64,000 bases of DNA, taken from positions 132,745 through 196,744 of the forward strand of contig NZ_BBUY01000013.1 of NCBI RefSeq assembly GCF_001590865.1. Reading direction: 5' to 3'. The position numbers and the translations under genes are program-made. Numbering within the stretch: position 1 is the first letter of the stretch; each line of letters starts with the position of its first letter. Shown here piece by piece: positions 25,648 through 34,774 of the stretch. Source of the stretch: Streptomyces sp. NBRC 110611 (lineage in GTDB: Bacteria > Actinomycetota > Actinomycetes > Streptomycetales > Streptomycetaceae). The notes under the pieces were generated by a model that worked only from the letters and a program-made list of their open reading frames with translations, made no database searches and was not told the DNA's origin.

Positions 25648-27831
25648 GTGGACCCGGTGATCATCGTCGGGGCCGGCCCGGTCGGCCTGTCGCTCGCCCT
25701 CGCCCTCGCCCGGCTCGGCGTCCCCTCCCTCGTCCTCGACGAGACCACCGGGCAGGAGGACACCCGGCCCGCCCGCACGGCCGTACTCCGCGCGGAGACC
25801 GCGGCCTTCGTCGGCCGGCTCGGCTGCGCCGACGCCCTGGAGAGCGACGGCACCCGCTGGACGGCCTGGCGCATCATGCGCCGCCGGCGCCTGGTCGAAC
25901 GCGTCGCCTTCGCTCCGCGCACCCCGGACGACGAGGCCGGCCCGTCCGCCCTGGCCTCCCCGGTCCACCTCCCCCAGCACACGCTCACCCGCGCCCTGCG
26001 CGCCGCGCTGGCCCGTGAGAAGCTCGCCGAGGTCGTCACCGGCGGCCGGCTCATCGATCTCGAACAGGACGCGCACGGCGTCAGCGCCCACACCCGCGGC
26101 GCCAACGGGACGTGGTGGCGCGGGAGTTACCTCATCGGCTGCGACGGCCCGCGGTCGACCGTCCGTAAGCTGCTGGACATCCGCTTCCCGGGCCGTACCG
26201 CCGTCGAGCGGCACGCGGTGGCCGCGCTGCGCTGTGAACTCCCCTGGCCCGGTGAGGCCCTGCTGCACCGCTCGCCGCCCCGGCAGGGCGGCGGACCGGG
26301 CAGCGAGGTGTCCGCCCGCCCGCTGGCCGACGGCGTGTGGCGGCTGGACTGGCTGCTGCCACCGGGGCGCGAACTGGTCACCCCGGAGGCCCTGGTGGCC
26401 CGGATCCGCGACTCCCTGGCCGGCTGGACCGCCGAATCCCCGGCCGGGGCCCCACCGGGGTACCCGGCCGGCTCCTCGGCCTCCGCTCCGGCGGACGGAA
26501 CCGGTCCGGACGCCGGCGGGACGCTGTCGCACGGCCATGGCCACGGTCACGACCACGGCCATGGCCGGCTCGTCCCCCCGTACGAACTCCTCGACACCGG
26601 CGTGCACACCGTCCACCACCGGCTGGCGCGCTGCTGGCGGCAGGGCCGCACCTTTCTCGCCGGTGACGCCGCACACCTGCTGGGCGCGCTCGGCACACAG
26701 GGCCTGGACGAAGGGCTGCGCGACGCCGAGAACCTCGCCTGGAAGCTGAGCCTGGCCTGGCACCACGGCGCTTCCGAGACGCTGCTCGACAGCTACCAGG
26801 ACGAGCGCCGAGCCGCGGTCGCGGCCCGGCTGCGCGCCGCGGACCAGGCACTGCCGCTGCTCCGGGACGGCGGCTCGGCCCGCTGGCGCACCGTGCTCCC
26901 GGGCGCGGCACGCGGCCGCAGCACCCTGCTGACCGACGGCCACCTGGGCCGCGGCCCCCTGGGCGCACCGCCCGTCTACGGCCGCACTCCCCTGGCGCCG
27001 CCCGCCGAGCACACCGGCGGTCCGCTCACCGAGACGCCTGCGGGGGCACCGGTCACGGATGTGCCGGTGACCGCGTCCGACGGCTCGGTGGTCCGGCTGC
27101 GGGACCGTCTGGGGCAGGGCCTCCTGGTGGTACTGGTGGCCCCCGGCACCACCGTCTGGGACCGCCGGCACTGGCGGTCGGCGGGCCTGATGCCCCAGCT
27201 GACCAGCGCGGTCGCCGCCCTGCCGATGCCCGCCGAGGTCCTCGTCACCGAGTCCTATCCGGGCGCCGCCGCCCACACCGTCCTCCTCGTGCGCCCCGAC
27301 GGCCATCTGGTCACCGCCCTGTCCGGCGTCCGCCCGGCTGAGATGTCCGCCTGTGCGGCGGCTGTACGGGGCGGAGACGCGGGCGCGGGTGCGGGATCGA
27401 GGGCAGGCGCGAGCGCGAGGGCCGGGGCGAGGGCCGGGGCCACGGCGTCCGGGGTGAGCACGGCGCCGTCCGGGGTGGCCGGGCCGATCGGGCCATCGTC
27501 CGGGCCGCTCGGGCCACCCGGCTCACCACACGTGTCCGGGTCGCCCACCGTGTCCGGGTCTCCGGCCACGCCCGGGCCCGGTGAGGCCACCGAGGCCGAG
27601 GCGCAGGCCCCCGGCCGCGAGGGAACCCCGTGGAGCGCGGCACCCCCCGGCGGAGAGGGACCCACAGGCCAGGAGGGGACCACGGGCGAGGACGGACCCA
27701 CGGGCGAGGCGGGGATCACGGGCGAGACGAGGACCACCGGCGAGGGGGACTCCACAGGCCGACACGGGCTGGACGCGGCCTCCGCTGTTGACCCTGTGGG
27801 ATCCCCCATGTTTCACTCCGAGCGTGACTGA
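25648..27831 (+). CDS. FAD-dependent aromatic-type monooxygenase with His-rich insert and collagen-like tail
   Basis: 727 residues. Class A flavin hydroxylase fold: GxGxxG in IIVGAGPVGLSLAL, DG motif IGCDGPRSTVRKLL, GD motif FLAGDAAHLLGALGTQGLDE with DAENLAWKL, and a C-terminal thioredoxin-like domain (about 480-590). Two oddities: a run GHGHGHGHDHGHG at about 300, inside the substrate domain, and a final 140 residues of low complexity, the last part being Gly-X-Y triplets (GPTGQEGTTGEDGPTGE). GTG 25648 follows AGGGAG. The stop overlaps the start of the cysteine-rich leader peptide. Substrate unknown; similar hydroxylases act on phenols or polyketides. Confidence 0.85.
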   Translation: MDPVIIVGAGPVGLSLALALARLGVPSLVLDETTGQEDTRPARTAVLRAETAAFVGRLGCADALESDGTRWTAWRIMRRRRLVERVAFAPRTPDDEAGPSALASPVHLPQHTLTRALRAALAREKLAEVVTGGRLIDLEQDAHGVSAHTRGANGTWWRGSYLIGCDGPRSTVRKLLDIRFPGRTAVERHAVAALRCELPWPGEALLHRSPPRQGGGPGSEVSARPLADGVWRLDWLLPPGRELVTPEALVARIRDSLAGWTAESPAGAPPGYPAGSSASAPADGTGPDAGGTLSHGHGHGHDHGHGRLVPPYELLDTGVHTVHHRLARCWRQGRTFLAGDAAHLLGALGTQGLDEGLRDAENLAWKLSLAWHHGASETLLDSYQDERRAAVAARLRAADQALPLLRDGGSARWRTVLPGAARGRSTLLTDGHLGRGPLGAPPVYGRTPLAPPAEHTGGPLTETPAGAPVTDVPVTASDGSVVRLRDRLGQGLLVVLVAPGTTVWDRRHWRSAGLMPQLTSAVAALPMPAEVLVTESYPGAAAHTVLLVRPDGHLVTALSGVRPAEMSACAAAVRGGDAGAGAGSRAGASARAGARAGATASGVSTAPSGVAGPIGPSSGPLGPPGSPHVSGSPTVSGSPATPGPGEATEAEAQAPGREGTPWSAAPPGGEGPTGQEGTTGEDGPTGEAGITGETRTTGEGDSTGRHGLDAASAVDPVGSPMFHSERD

Positions 27832-27910
27832 TCCCGGCTCGCGATTCTGGCGGAGGGTCCATCTGGACCTGGTCCGCCATGCGGGCTGCATGTGTCGTCC
27901 GTCCTGTTGA
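27824..27910 (+). CDS. Cysteine-rich leader peptide ahead of sulfur genes
   Basis: A 28-codon frame from GTG 27824 to TGA 27910. Its second half reads RRVHLDLVRHAGCMCRPSC: a basic-hydrophobic stretch followed by three cysteine codons just before the stop. Short peptides of this pattern (Arg-Arg/His-x-Asp-Leu then Cys codons) recur ahead of sulfur and cysteine genes in Streptomyces, and polycysteine small ORFs act as cysteine-responsive attenuators in mycobacteria. It sits 79 bases upstream of cysteine dioxygenase and overlaps the monooxygenase stop by eight bases. No Shine-Dalgarno is visible, so leaderless translation is possible: TTGACC (27788-27793) is suitably placed as a -35, but the -10 is poor. 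Confidence 0.7.
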   Translation: MTDPGSRFWRRVHLDLVRHAGCMCRPSC

Positions 27911-27988
27911 TCCGCGTCTCCCTGCCCGCGCTGCCGCCTGAACCTGCTCGGCGGCCGCGCCCCTTCGCGATCCCCCAGGACGGTCTCC

Positions 27989-28594
27989 GTGCCCGACGTA
28001 CATACCTCCGCGCGCCCGCATGCCTCCGGCACCCGCAGCGGGCCCAGCGCTTCCGAACTCCTCGGCTTCGCCCGCCGCACCGCCACGGACGCGGCGCTCA
28101 TCGCCTCGCTCCCGCTCGACCCCGAAGGCCGCACCTGGATCCGGCTGGACGGTCCGGGCGGCAGTGAGGCCTGGCTGATCGGCTGGCCGCCCGGCACCGG
28201 AACCGGCTGGCACGACCACGGGGGCTCCCGCGGCGCCTTCGCGGTGGCCACCGGCGAACTGACGGAACACTCGCTCGCCGCCCAACTGCCCACCGAAGGC
28301 TGGAAGACCCTGGAACTCGCCGAGGGTGTGGACCGCGCACGCACGCTGCGCGACGGCCGCGGCCGGGCCTTCGGCCCGCACCACGTCCATCAGGTGCTCA
28401 ACCTCTCCGGCCTGTCCGCCGGCACCCATGCCGTATCGGTGCACGCCTACTATCCGCCGCTGCCGCTGATGCGCCGCTACAGCCGCACCGGACAGCTGCT
28501 CCGGCTCGAAGCCGTCGAACGCCCGGAGGAATGGGGCCCGGAGACACGGGCCCCGGAGACGCGGGAGGCGGAGGCATGGGAGGCGGAGGCATGA
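27989..28594 (+). CDS. Cysteine dioxygenase family protein
   Basis: 201 residues. Cupin enzyme that oxidises L-cysteine to cysteine sulfinate using ferrous iron. The two metal-binding histidines are in the cupin motif TGWHDHGGSRGAF and the third in FGPHHVHQVLN. ESxxCDO-like blocks SVHAYYPPLPLMRRY close the domain. The final 20 residues are Glu/Ala-rich. GTG 27989 follows CAGGA. The stop TGA overlaps the ATG of the rhodanese gene (ATGA at 28591-28594), so the two are translationally coupled and likely act together in cysteine breakdown. Confidence 0.9.
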   Translation: MPDVHTSARPHASGTRSGPSASELLGFARRTATDAALIASLPLDPEGRTWIRLDGPGGSEAWLIGWPPGTGTGWHDHGGSRGAFAVATGELTEHSLAAQLPTEGWKTLELAEGVDRARTLRDGRGRAFGPHHVHQVLNLSGLSAGTHAVSVHAYYPPLPLMRRYSRTGQLLRLEAVERPEEWGPETRAPETREAEAWEAEA

Positions 28595-29019
28595 GTGCCG
28601 TCGACGAGCTACTGGTCCGGGCCCGGCGGGAACTGGGCCGGCGGGCGGGCCCCCGAGAGGCCGCCGCCGTCCAGCGGGCCGGCGGTCTGCTGGTGGACAT
28701 CCGGTACGCACAGCTGCGGGCACGCGACGGCACCATCCCCGGCTCCCTGATCGTCGAGCGCAACGAACTCGAATGGCGCCTCGACCCCACCAGCGAACAT
28801 CGCGCCCCCGAAGCGACCCACCTCGACCTTCCCATCGTCGTCATCTGCAACGAGGGCTACGCCTCCACGCTCGCCGCCCTCTCCCTCCGCCAACTGGGCC
28901 TGCACCGCACGACCGACCTCGCGGGCGGCTTCCAGTCCTGGCGCCGCGCGGGACTCCCGATACACACCTCAACCCCAGCGGCGTCGTCAGCAGCAGCGCC
29001 TCTTTCGGCACGCGGCTGA
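28591..29019 (+). CDS. Rhodanese-like sulfurtransferase
   Basis: 142 residues, single rhodanese domain. LLVDIRYAQLRARDGTIPGS is the CH2A-like block and the catalytic cysteine sits in VVICNEGYAST, followed by LAGGFQSWRRAGLPI. Active-site loop CNEGYA is shorter than in classical rhodaneses and typical for single-domain forms. ATG 28591 follows GGCGGAGG and overlaps the dioxygenase stop. Presumed role: handling persulfide or thiosulfate arising from cysteine catabolism; the substrate is not shown by sequence. Confidence 0.9.
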   Translation: MSAVDELLVRARRELGRRAGPREAAAVQRAGGLLVDIRYAQLRARDGTIPGSLIVERNELEWRLDPTSEHRAPEATHLDLPIVVICNEGYASTLAALSLRQLGLHRTTDLAGGFQSWRRAGLPIHTSTPAASSAAAPLSARG

Positions 29020-29039
29020 ACCTAGCGGGGCCCAGCACC

Positions 29040-29088
29040 CTTGCGCCCCTTGCGCCCCTGCGCCCCTGCGCCCCTGCGCCCCTGCGCG
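29040..29088. repeat. Tandem (T)TGCGCCCC repeat between convergent genes
   Basis: Two copies of TTGCGCCCC then four of TGCGCCCC and a partial copy, located between the rhodanese and recX stops. No clear terminator hairpin is seen here apart from this repeat. Confidence 0.85.
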
Positions 29089-29097
29089 AACATCTCG

Positions 29098-29751
29098 TCA
29101 ATCGTCCGGCAGATGCTGATCCAGCAGCTCCGGATCCTCGCCTTCCTCCTCCAGGGCCTGTTTGACGACGCGGAGGGCGAGGCCTTCCGCGTAGCCCTTG
29201 CGGGCCAGCATTCCGGCCAGCCGGCGGAGGCGCTTCTCGCGGTCCAGGCCTCGCGTCGCGCGCAGCTTCCGGTCGACCAGCTCCCGGGCGGTGGCCTCCT
29301 CCTGCTCGGAATCGAGGCGGCCGACGGCCACATCGATCAGGGTGGAGTCCACCCCCTTGGTGCGCAGTTCACGGGCGAGCGCGCGGCGCGCCAGGCCACG
29401 GCCGTGGTGGCGGGATTCCACCCAGGCATCGGCGAAGGCCGCGTCATTGATCAGGCCGACGTCCTCGAACCGGGACAGCACGTCCTGTGCCGCCTCCTCG
29501 GGGATGCCCCGCCGCCGCAGGGCGTCCTCGAGCTGCTTGCGTGTGCGCGGCGTCCCGGTGAGCAGGCGCAGGCAGATCGCCCGCGCCTGCTCCTCGGGTG
29601 TACGCGGTGGTCCCGCCTCGGCCCTCGACGAGGAGTGACCACCGCTGTCCTCAGGGCCGCTACAGCCCCTGCGGCCATAACGGGTCTCGGCGTCACCGGC
29701 AGCGCTGGTGGTCTTCCCCTCGCTGTCCGGCCATTCCGTTCGCCGTGTCAT
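29098..29751 (-). CDS. recX: Recombination regulator RecX
   Basis: 217 residues. Binds RecA filaments and inhibits or modulates RecA activity. Three-helix RecX repeats are visible: ARAICLRLLTGTPRTRKQLEDAL, AAFADAWVESRHHGRGLARRAL and LAGMLARKGYAEGLALRVVKQAL. The first 55 residues are hydrophilic and variable. It starts six bases after the recA stop, the usual recA-recX operon. Confidence 0.95.
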   Translation of the reverse strand: MTRRTEWPDSEGKTTSAAGDAETRYGRRGCSGPEDSGGHSSSRAEAGPPRTPEEQARAICLRLLTGTPRTRKQLEDALRRRGIPEEAAQDVLSRFEDVGLINDAAFADAWVESRHHGRGLARRALARELRTKGVDSTLIDVAVGRLDSEQEEATARELVDRKLRATRGLDREKRLRRLAGMLARKGYAEGLALRVVKQALEEEGEDPELLDQHLPDD

Positions 29752-29757
29752 AGCGGA

Positions 29758-30867
<1,110 letters not shown>

Positions 30868-30910
30868 GGGTTCCACCCGGTTTGCTTGAGTCGATCGCTT
30901 CACGTCCATG

Positions 30911-30933
30911 ACGCTAACGCCTGCCACTGACAA
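30911..30933 (-). promoter_or_regulatory. DNA-damage (PafBC / RecA-NDp type) promoter of recA
   Basis: On the minus strand TTGTCAGTGGC (30933-30923), six bases, then TAGCGT (30916-30911). This matches the LexA-independent damage promoter described for actinobacterial recA (TTGTCRGTG-N8-TANNNT), activated by PafBC in mycobacteria. Start site expected near 30904, giving a leader of about 37 nt. Confidence 0.85.
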
Positions 30934-31006
30934 TGCGCCCGGACCCACCTCCGGCCTGTGGATAACTCCGCGAAAACCCCGGAATTACAAGCCCGAACCC
31001 CAATGA

Positions 31007-31018
31007 GAATGGATGTTC
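31007..31018 (-). promoter_or_regulatory. LexA (Cheo-like) box upstream of recA
   Basis: GAACATCCATTC on the minus strand, GAAC-N4-GTTC with one mismatch in the second half. It lies about 75 bases ahead of the -35 of the damage promoter. Reported SOS boxes of Streptomyces recA have this form. Confidence 0.7.
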
Positions 31019-31139
31019 GATTTTCCTGTCAAGCAGCCGCCCCGCCGGTATCGCGACGCAGCGGCCGACTGGCACCCGGCACCGGGGCAGGGATGGTCAG
31101 GGATGGCCAAGGGCGAGCCAGGGTGGGGGGAGGGGTGGC

Positions 31140-32516
31140 TCAGCGGCTTCCCCGGCCGCCTCCGGCCGCGCCGCTCTCGCCGCTCTCGTCGTTCCCGCCG
31201 TTCCCGTCGTTCCCGTCGTTCCGGTCGGTGGCGGGAGAGGAGGGCGGTGACGGCGGCTGTTCCGCGTGCCGGGTGCCGCGGATCCGGTCGATGAGCCCGG
31301 CGGCGGGGCGGCGCGGGGCCCGGCCACGGACCCGGAGATCGTCGGGGACCGAGTAGCGCTTCACGTACGTGCCGAGGAACGCCTGCAGTGTCGCCGTCGC
31401 GGGGATCGCGATCAGCGCGCCGACCGCTCCCATCAGGGCGGTACCGGCGACGACCGATCCGAAGGCGACGGCCGGGTGGATGTCCACCGTCTTGGCGGTG
31501 ATCCGCGGCTGCAGAAGGTAGTTCTCGAACTGCTGGTAGATCACGACGAAAGCGAAGACCCACAGGGCGTGCCAGGGGTTGACGGTGAACGCGATCAGGA
31601 TGGGCAGCGCACCCGCCAGGTACGTACCGATGGTGGGGATGAACTGCGAGATCAGGCCGACCCACATGCCCAGGGCCGGGGCGTACGGGACGCCCATCAG
31701 CTCCAGCAGGACGTAGTGGGCGATCCCGGATATCAGGGCCATGAGCCCGCGGGAGTAGAGGTAGCCGCCGGTCTTGGCCACCGCGATCTCCCAGGCACGC
31801 AGGACCTCGGTCTGGCGGTGCGGCGGGAGGACGGAGCACAGGGCGCGGCGCAGACGGGGGCCGTCGGCGGCGAAGTAGAACGAGAACAGGGCGACCGTCA
31901 GAAGGTTGAACAGGCTGCCCAGCACCGTCGCGGAGACGGCCAGCACGTTGTTGGCGCTGTCCTGGACGTAGTTCTGCAGCCAGTCGGACTTGAGCAGGTT
32001 GTTCTGCACCTCCACCCGTGAGAGACGGGTGTGCAGCGTGCTGTTGATCCAGCTGATCACGTCGTCCAGGTACTGGGGGAACTCCTGGACCATGGTGGCT
32101 ATCTGGCCGGCGAGCATCGATCCCAGCAGCGTGAAGAAGCCGACCGTGGCGACGAGGATTCCCAGGAACACCAGCCCCGTGGCGAGCCCGCGCCGCACGC
32201 CGCGGGCCGCCATCCAGTCGACGGCCGGCTCGATGGCGAGCGCGAGGAAGAACGCGATCAGCACATTCAGCAGCAGGGTGATCAGCTGGTGGAAGCCCCA
32301 GATGGCGAGCTGGTAGCACGCCACGAGGGCGAGCGCGAGCACCATGGCGCGCGGCAGCCAGCGCGGCATCCGCGCCTCGGACCGATCCTCGGACCGATCC
32401 TCGGACCGGCCCTCGGGTCGGTTCGCAGGCTGAGCCTCGGGCCGGTTCGCGCGCCGGCCATCGGGCCGGCCCTCCGGCCGTGCGGCTTCGTTGGTGATCT
32501 CATCAGACACGGACAC
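31140..32516 (-). CDS. AI-2E family (PerM-like) membrane permease
   Basis: 458 residues. About eight membrane helices typical of the UPF0118/AI-2E exporter family, for example VLALALVACYQLAIWGF, LLLNVLIAFFLALAIEP, LATGLVFLGILVATVGFF and AVAFGSVVAGTALMGAVGALIAI, with family blocks VPYAPALGMWVGLISQFIPT and FVVIYQQFENYLLQPRI. The cytoplasmic N-terminus (about 75 residues) consists of Arg/Pro/Glu/Asp repeats (RPEGR, RSED) encoded by tandem DNA at about 32385-32480, and the C-terminus is also low-complexity. Substrate unknown; the AI-2 name is historical. GTG 32516 or 32510 may start it; neither has a ribosome binding site. Confidence 0.87.
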   Translation of the reverse strand: MSVSDEITNEAARPEGRPDGRRANRPEAQPANRPEGRSEDRSEDRSEARMPRWLPRAMVLALALVACYQLAIWGFHQLITLLLNVLIAFFLALAIEPAVDWMAARGVRRGLATGLVFLGILVATVGFFTLLGSMLAGQIATMVQEFPQYLDDVISWINSTLHTRLSRVEVQNNLLKSDWLQNYVQDSANNVLAVSATVLGSLFNLLTVALFSFYFAADGPRLRRALCSVLPPHRQTEVLRAWEIAVAKTGGYLYSRGLMALISGIAHYVLLELMGVPYAPALGMWVGLISQFIPTIGTYLAGALPILIAFTVNPWHALWVFAFVVIYQQFENYLLQPRITAKTVDIHPAVAFGSVVAGTALMGAVGALIAIPATATLQAFLGTYVKRYSVPDDLRVRGRAPRRPAAGLIDRIRGTRHAEQPPSPPSSPATDRNDGNDGNGGNDESGESGAAGGGRGSR

Positions 32517-32592
32517 GCAGCCAAGTGTCCCGCACCGCACCGACAACCCCGTCCTGGCCGGCCGGGACGGACTCACCGCCCGCCACGAGGGC

Positions 32593-32787
32593 TCACCGCT
32601 TGTCGTGCGGCACGTCCATCACCCTGCAGACCACCCGCCACACCTCTTTGGCGCTCCAGCCCGCGTCCAGCGCCTCGTGGACGGTACGTCCGCCGAGGTC
32701 GGACATCACATAGTCGCGCGCGAAGGAGTCGGCGTACGCCGCGCCGAAGTGATCCGCCATCCGCTGCCAGAAGACCGTCAACCGCAT
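32593..32787 (-). CDS. DUF3046 domain protein
   Basis: 64 residues covering the complete small actinobacterial family DUF3046: MRLTVFWQRMADHFG, YVMSDLGGRTVHEALDAGW and WRVVCRVMDVP. Function unknown. ATG 32787 follows GGAGCGGGA. Close linkage to recA/recX is common in actinomycetes. Confidence 0.88.
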   Translation of the reverse strand: MRLTVFWQRMADHFGAAYADSFARDYVMSDLGGRTVHEALDAGWSAKEVWRVVCRVMDVPHDKR

Positions 32788-32956
32788 GAATCCCGCTCCG
32801 TACCCACTCTGACCTGCACGTTCACGACCCTGTCGGCCCCTGGTGGCCCCCATGGCCCGCACCGGACCTGACGTGCGCGTATGTCGGACATGACGTGCGT
32901 GTATGAAAGCAGGGTAAAGCCAGGGGCACACAGCCCACTCGCGCTAGTGTGCGAGC

Positions 32957-33901
32957 GTGAGCCTTTATGTCGTCATAGGTTTCGGGCCCGCCGGGGCCGC
33001 CACCGCTCGGCTGCTTGCCGATCAGGGGCATTCGGTACGAGTCGTCACCAAGACGGGCCGTGGTCCGGAACCCGGCATCGAGCACATCACGCTGGACGCG
33101 GCGGACGGCGAGCAGCTGATCGCGGCCACGCGGGGAGCGGCCGCGATCTTCAGCTGTGCCGCCCCGCCCTACCACCGCTGGGCGGGCGAATGGCCGCCGC
33201 TGGCCTCGTCGCTCTGCGCGGCGGCCGAGGCGACCGGGGCCGTCCTGGCCATGCTGGGCAACCTGTACGGCTACGGTCCGGTGGACGGCGCCATGACCGA
33301 GGATCTGCCGCTCGCGGCGAGCGGCCCCAAGGGGCGGGTCCGGGCCGCCGTCTGGGAACAGGCGCGAAGTCTGCACGAACAGGGGCGCATCAAGGCGGTC
33401 GAGGTGCGGGCCTCGGACTTCTTCGGCCCCGGCGTGACCGACGGCGGGCACCTGGCCGCTCGGGCCGTGCCACGACTGCTGCGGGGCAAGCCGGTCGCCA
33501 CACTCGGGGACCCGGACGCCCCGCACAGCTGGAGCTACCTCCCCGATGTCGCCAGGGCCCTGGTCGAGGTCGCGGGCGAGGAACGGGCCTGGGGAAGGGC
33601 CTGGCACGTCCCGACGGAGCCCGCGCTGTCCGTCCGGGAGATGGTCGGCCGCCTCGCCGCTCAGGCGGGAACGGGACCGGTCGCGGTGCGCGGACTGCCG
33701 CCGGCCGTACTGGGCATCGCTTCGGTGTTCTCCCCGCTGATCCGCGAACTGAGGGAGATCCGCTACCAGTTCGACCGTCCGTTTGTCATGGATGCGAGCG
33801 CTTACGAAGCCGAATTCGCGGTACGGGCCACTTCCGTTGATGAGCAGATCAAGGCGACGGTGAACTGGTGGCGCGAGCGACGACCGGCCGCCACCGGATG
33901 A
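32957..33901 (+). CDS. NAD(P)-dependent epimerase/dehydratase family protein
   Basis: 314 residues, extended short-chain dehydrogenase. The Rossmann start YVVIGFGPAGAATARLLAD, a stretch LAMLGNLYGYGPV where the active-site tyrosine would be, and RASDFFGPGV and HSWSYLPDVARAL fit NAD-epimerase enzymes of the putative NmrA/SDR a-type. The usual YxxxK pair is not clear, so catalysis is uncertain. GTG 32957 begins MSLYVVIGFG; no strong ribosome binding site. Substrate unknown. Divergent from the DUF3046 gene and convergent with the ImmA/IrrE gene. Confidence 0.82.
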   Translation: MSLYVVIGFGPAGAATARLLADQGHSVRVVTKTGRGPEPGIEHITLDAADGEQLIAATRGAAAIFSCAAPPYHRWAGEWPPLASSLCAAAEATGAVLAMLGNLYGYGPVDGAMTEDLPLAASGPKGRVRAAVWEQARSLHEQGRIKAVEVRASDFFGPGVTDGGHLAARAVPRLLRGKPVATLGDPDAPHSWSYLPDVARALVEVAGEERAWGRAWHVPTEPALSVREMVGRLAAQAGTGPVAVRGLPPAVLGIASVFSPLIRELREIRYQFDRPFVMDASAYEAEFAVRATSVDEQIKATVNWWRERRPAATG

Positions 33902-33930
33902 CACCTGGGCCGGCGGGGCATCGCATCGGA

Positions 33931-34050
33931 GAGCGCCAGGTCGGCCTGCGCCGGATCCGGGTGCGTCAGGTCAGGATGCGCCAAGTCAAGGTGCGTCAGG
34001 GCAAGATGCATCAAGCTGGATGCGTCAGATCAGGGTGCGTTCGATCCGGC
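33931..34050. repeat. Minisatellite of eight 15-bp units
   Basis: Imperfect units of consensus RTGCGYCARGTCARG start at 33931, 33946, 33961, 33976, 33991, 34006, 34021 and 34036, a strict 15-bp period. The array fills the space between the convergent epimerase and ImmA/IrrE genes and runs about 25 bases into the 3-prime end of the latter. On the minus strand one frame gives five-residue repeats (LTHLD, LAHPD, LTHPD), but I do not call it a gene. Confidence 0.85.
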
Positions 34051-34774
34051 TGAGCACGGCCTCTTCCCGGGATGCCTCGGATTCCCCGGATTCCCCGGAT
34101 TCCCCGGATTCTCCAGATCCCCGGGATTCTCCGAATCCTCCGAATTCCCCGGAATTCTCGGCGTCGCCGGTCGTCCCGGCTCCCGCGGCTTCCCCGGATT
34201 CTCCGGCCGGGGGCGCGCCGGGCCGTTCCCCGGTGCCGCCTATCCGCTGGGCGAGCAGATAGGCGATCACCTCGGCTTCCTGCTCCTGAACGTCGTCATA
34301 GGTCGCGCGCAGGAGCATATCGCGCACGAGGCCGGGGTCGAGGTTCGGGAAGAGGAGGCGGGCACTGGCCTCGTCCAGCCAACCCGCGCCGCGATGGCAG
34401 CAGATGATGTGGCCCAGCTCGTGCAAGATGATGTGCTCCTGATGCGCGCTGGTCGTGTTGGCGTCGTAGAAGATGAGGTCCTCGTCACGTGCGGCGACCC
34501 ACATGCCGCACGGGTGCGACGCGGGCATCTGCATCGGGACCAGCGTGATCGGACGATCGCGGATCTCACCGAGGTGGCGGCAGAGCTCGGCCACATCGGC
34601 CACGTCCGGCAGATCGAGTTCGGCGATCCGCCGCGCACCGGCCTTCCGGAGCCTCTTGAGGTGGCTGCGGCGGTCCTGATCGGCCGACCACTTCTTCCTC
34701 GCGGCCCTCGCGGCCTTCGCGCCCCTCGCGCTCCTCACTGCTCCCCTCCGCTCCGCACTCCCCCGTACCCTCAC
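34025..34774 (-). CDS. ImmA/IrrE family metallo-endopeptidase
   Basis: 249 residues. Basic N-terminal segment, then the zincin domain with ELDLPDVADVAELCRHLGEI, IFYDANTTSAHQEHIILHEL and the HELGHIICCH site near residue 117, the defining motif of COG2856. Members cleave XRE-family repressors: ImmA in ICEBs1, IrrE acting on DdrO in Deinococcus. The last 60 residues are Gly/Glu/Ser repeats (GESGESGESGESE) encoded by CCGGATTCC-type microsatellite at 34080-34220. GTG 34774 overlaps the stop of the XRE gene (GTGA), so the two proteins are made together. Confidence 0.88.
   Translation of the reverse strand: MRVRGSAERRGAVRSARGAKAARAARKKWSADQDRRSHLKRLRKAGARRIAELDLPDVADVAELCRHLGEIRDRPITLVPMQMPASHPCGMWVAARDEDLIFYDANTTSAHQEHIILHELGHIICCHRGAGWLDEASARLLFPNLDPGLVRDMLLRATYDDVQEQEAEVIAYLLAQRIGGTGERPGAPPAGESGEAAGAGTTGDAENSGEFGGFGESRGSGESGESGESGESEASREEAVLSRIERTLI

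Noticed and set aside
33802..34014. Possible pentapeptide-repeat protein on the minus strand
   Set aside because: The five-residue periodicity follows directly from the 15-bp minisatellite, the frame overlaps the epimerase gene and has no ribosome binding site.
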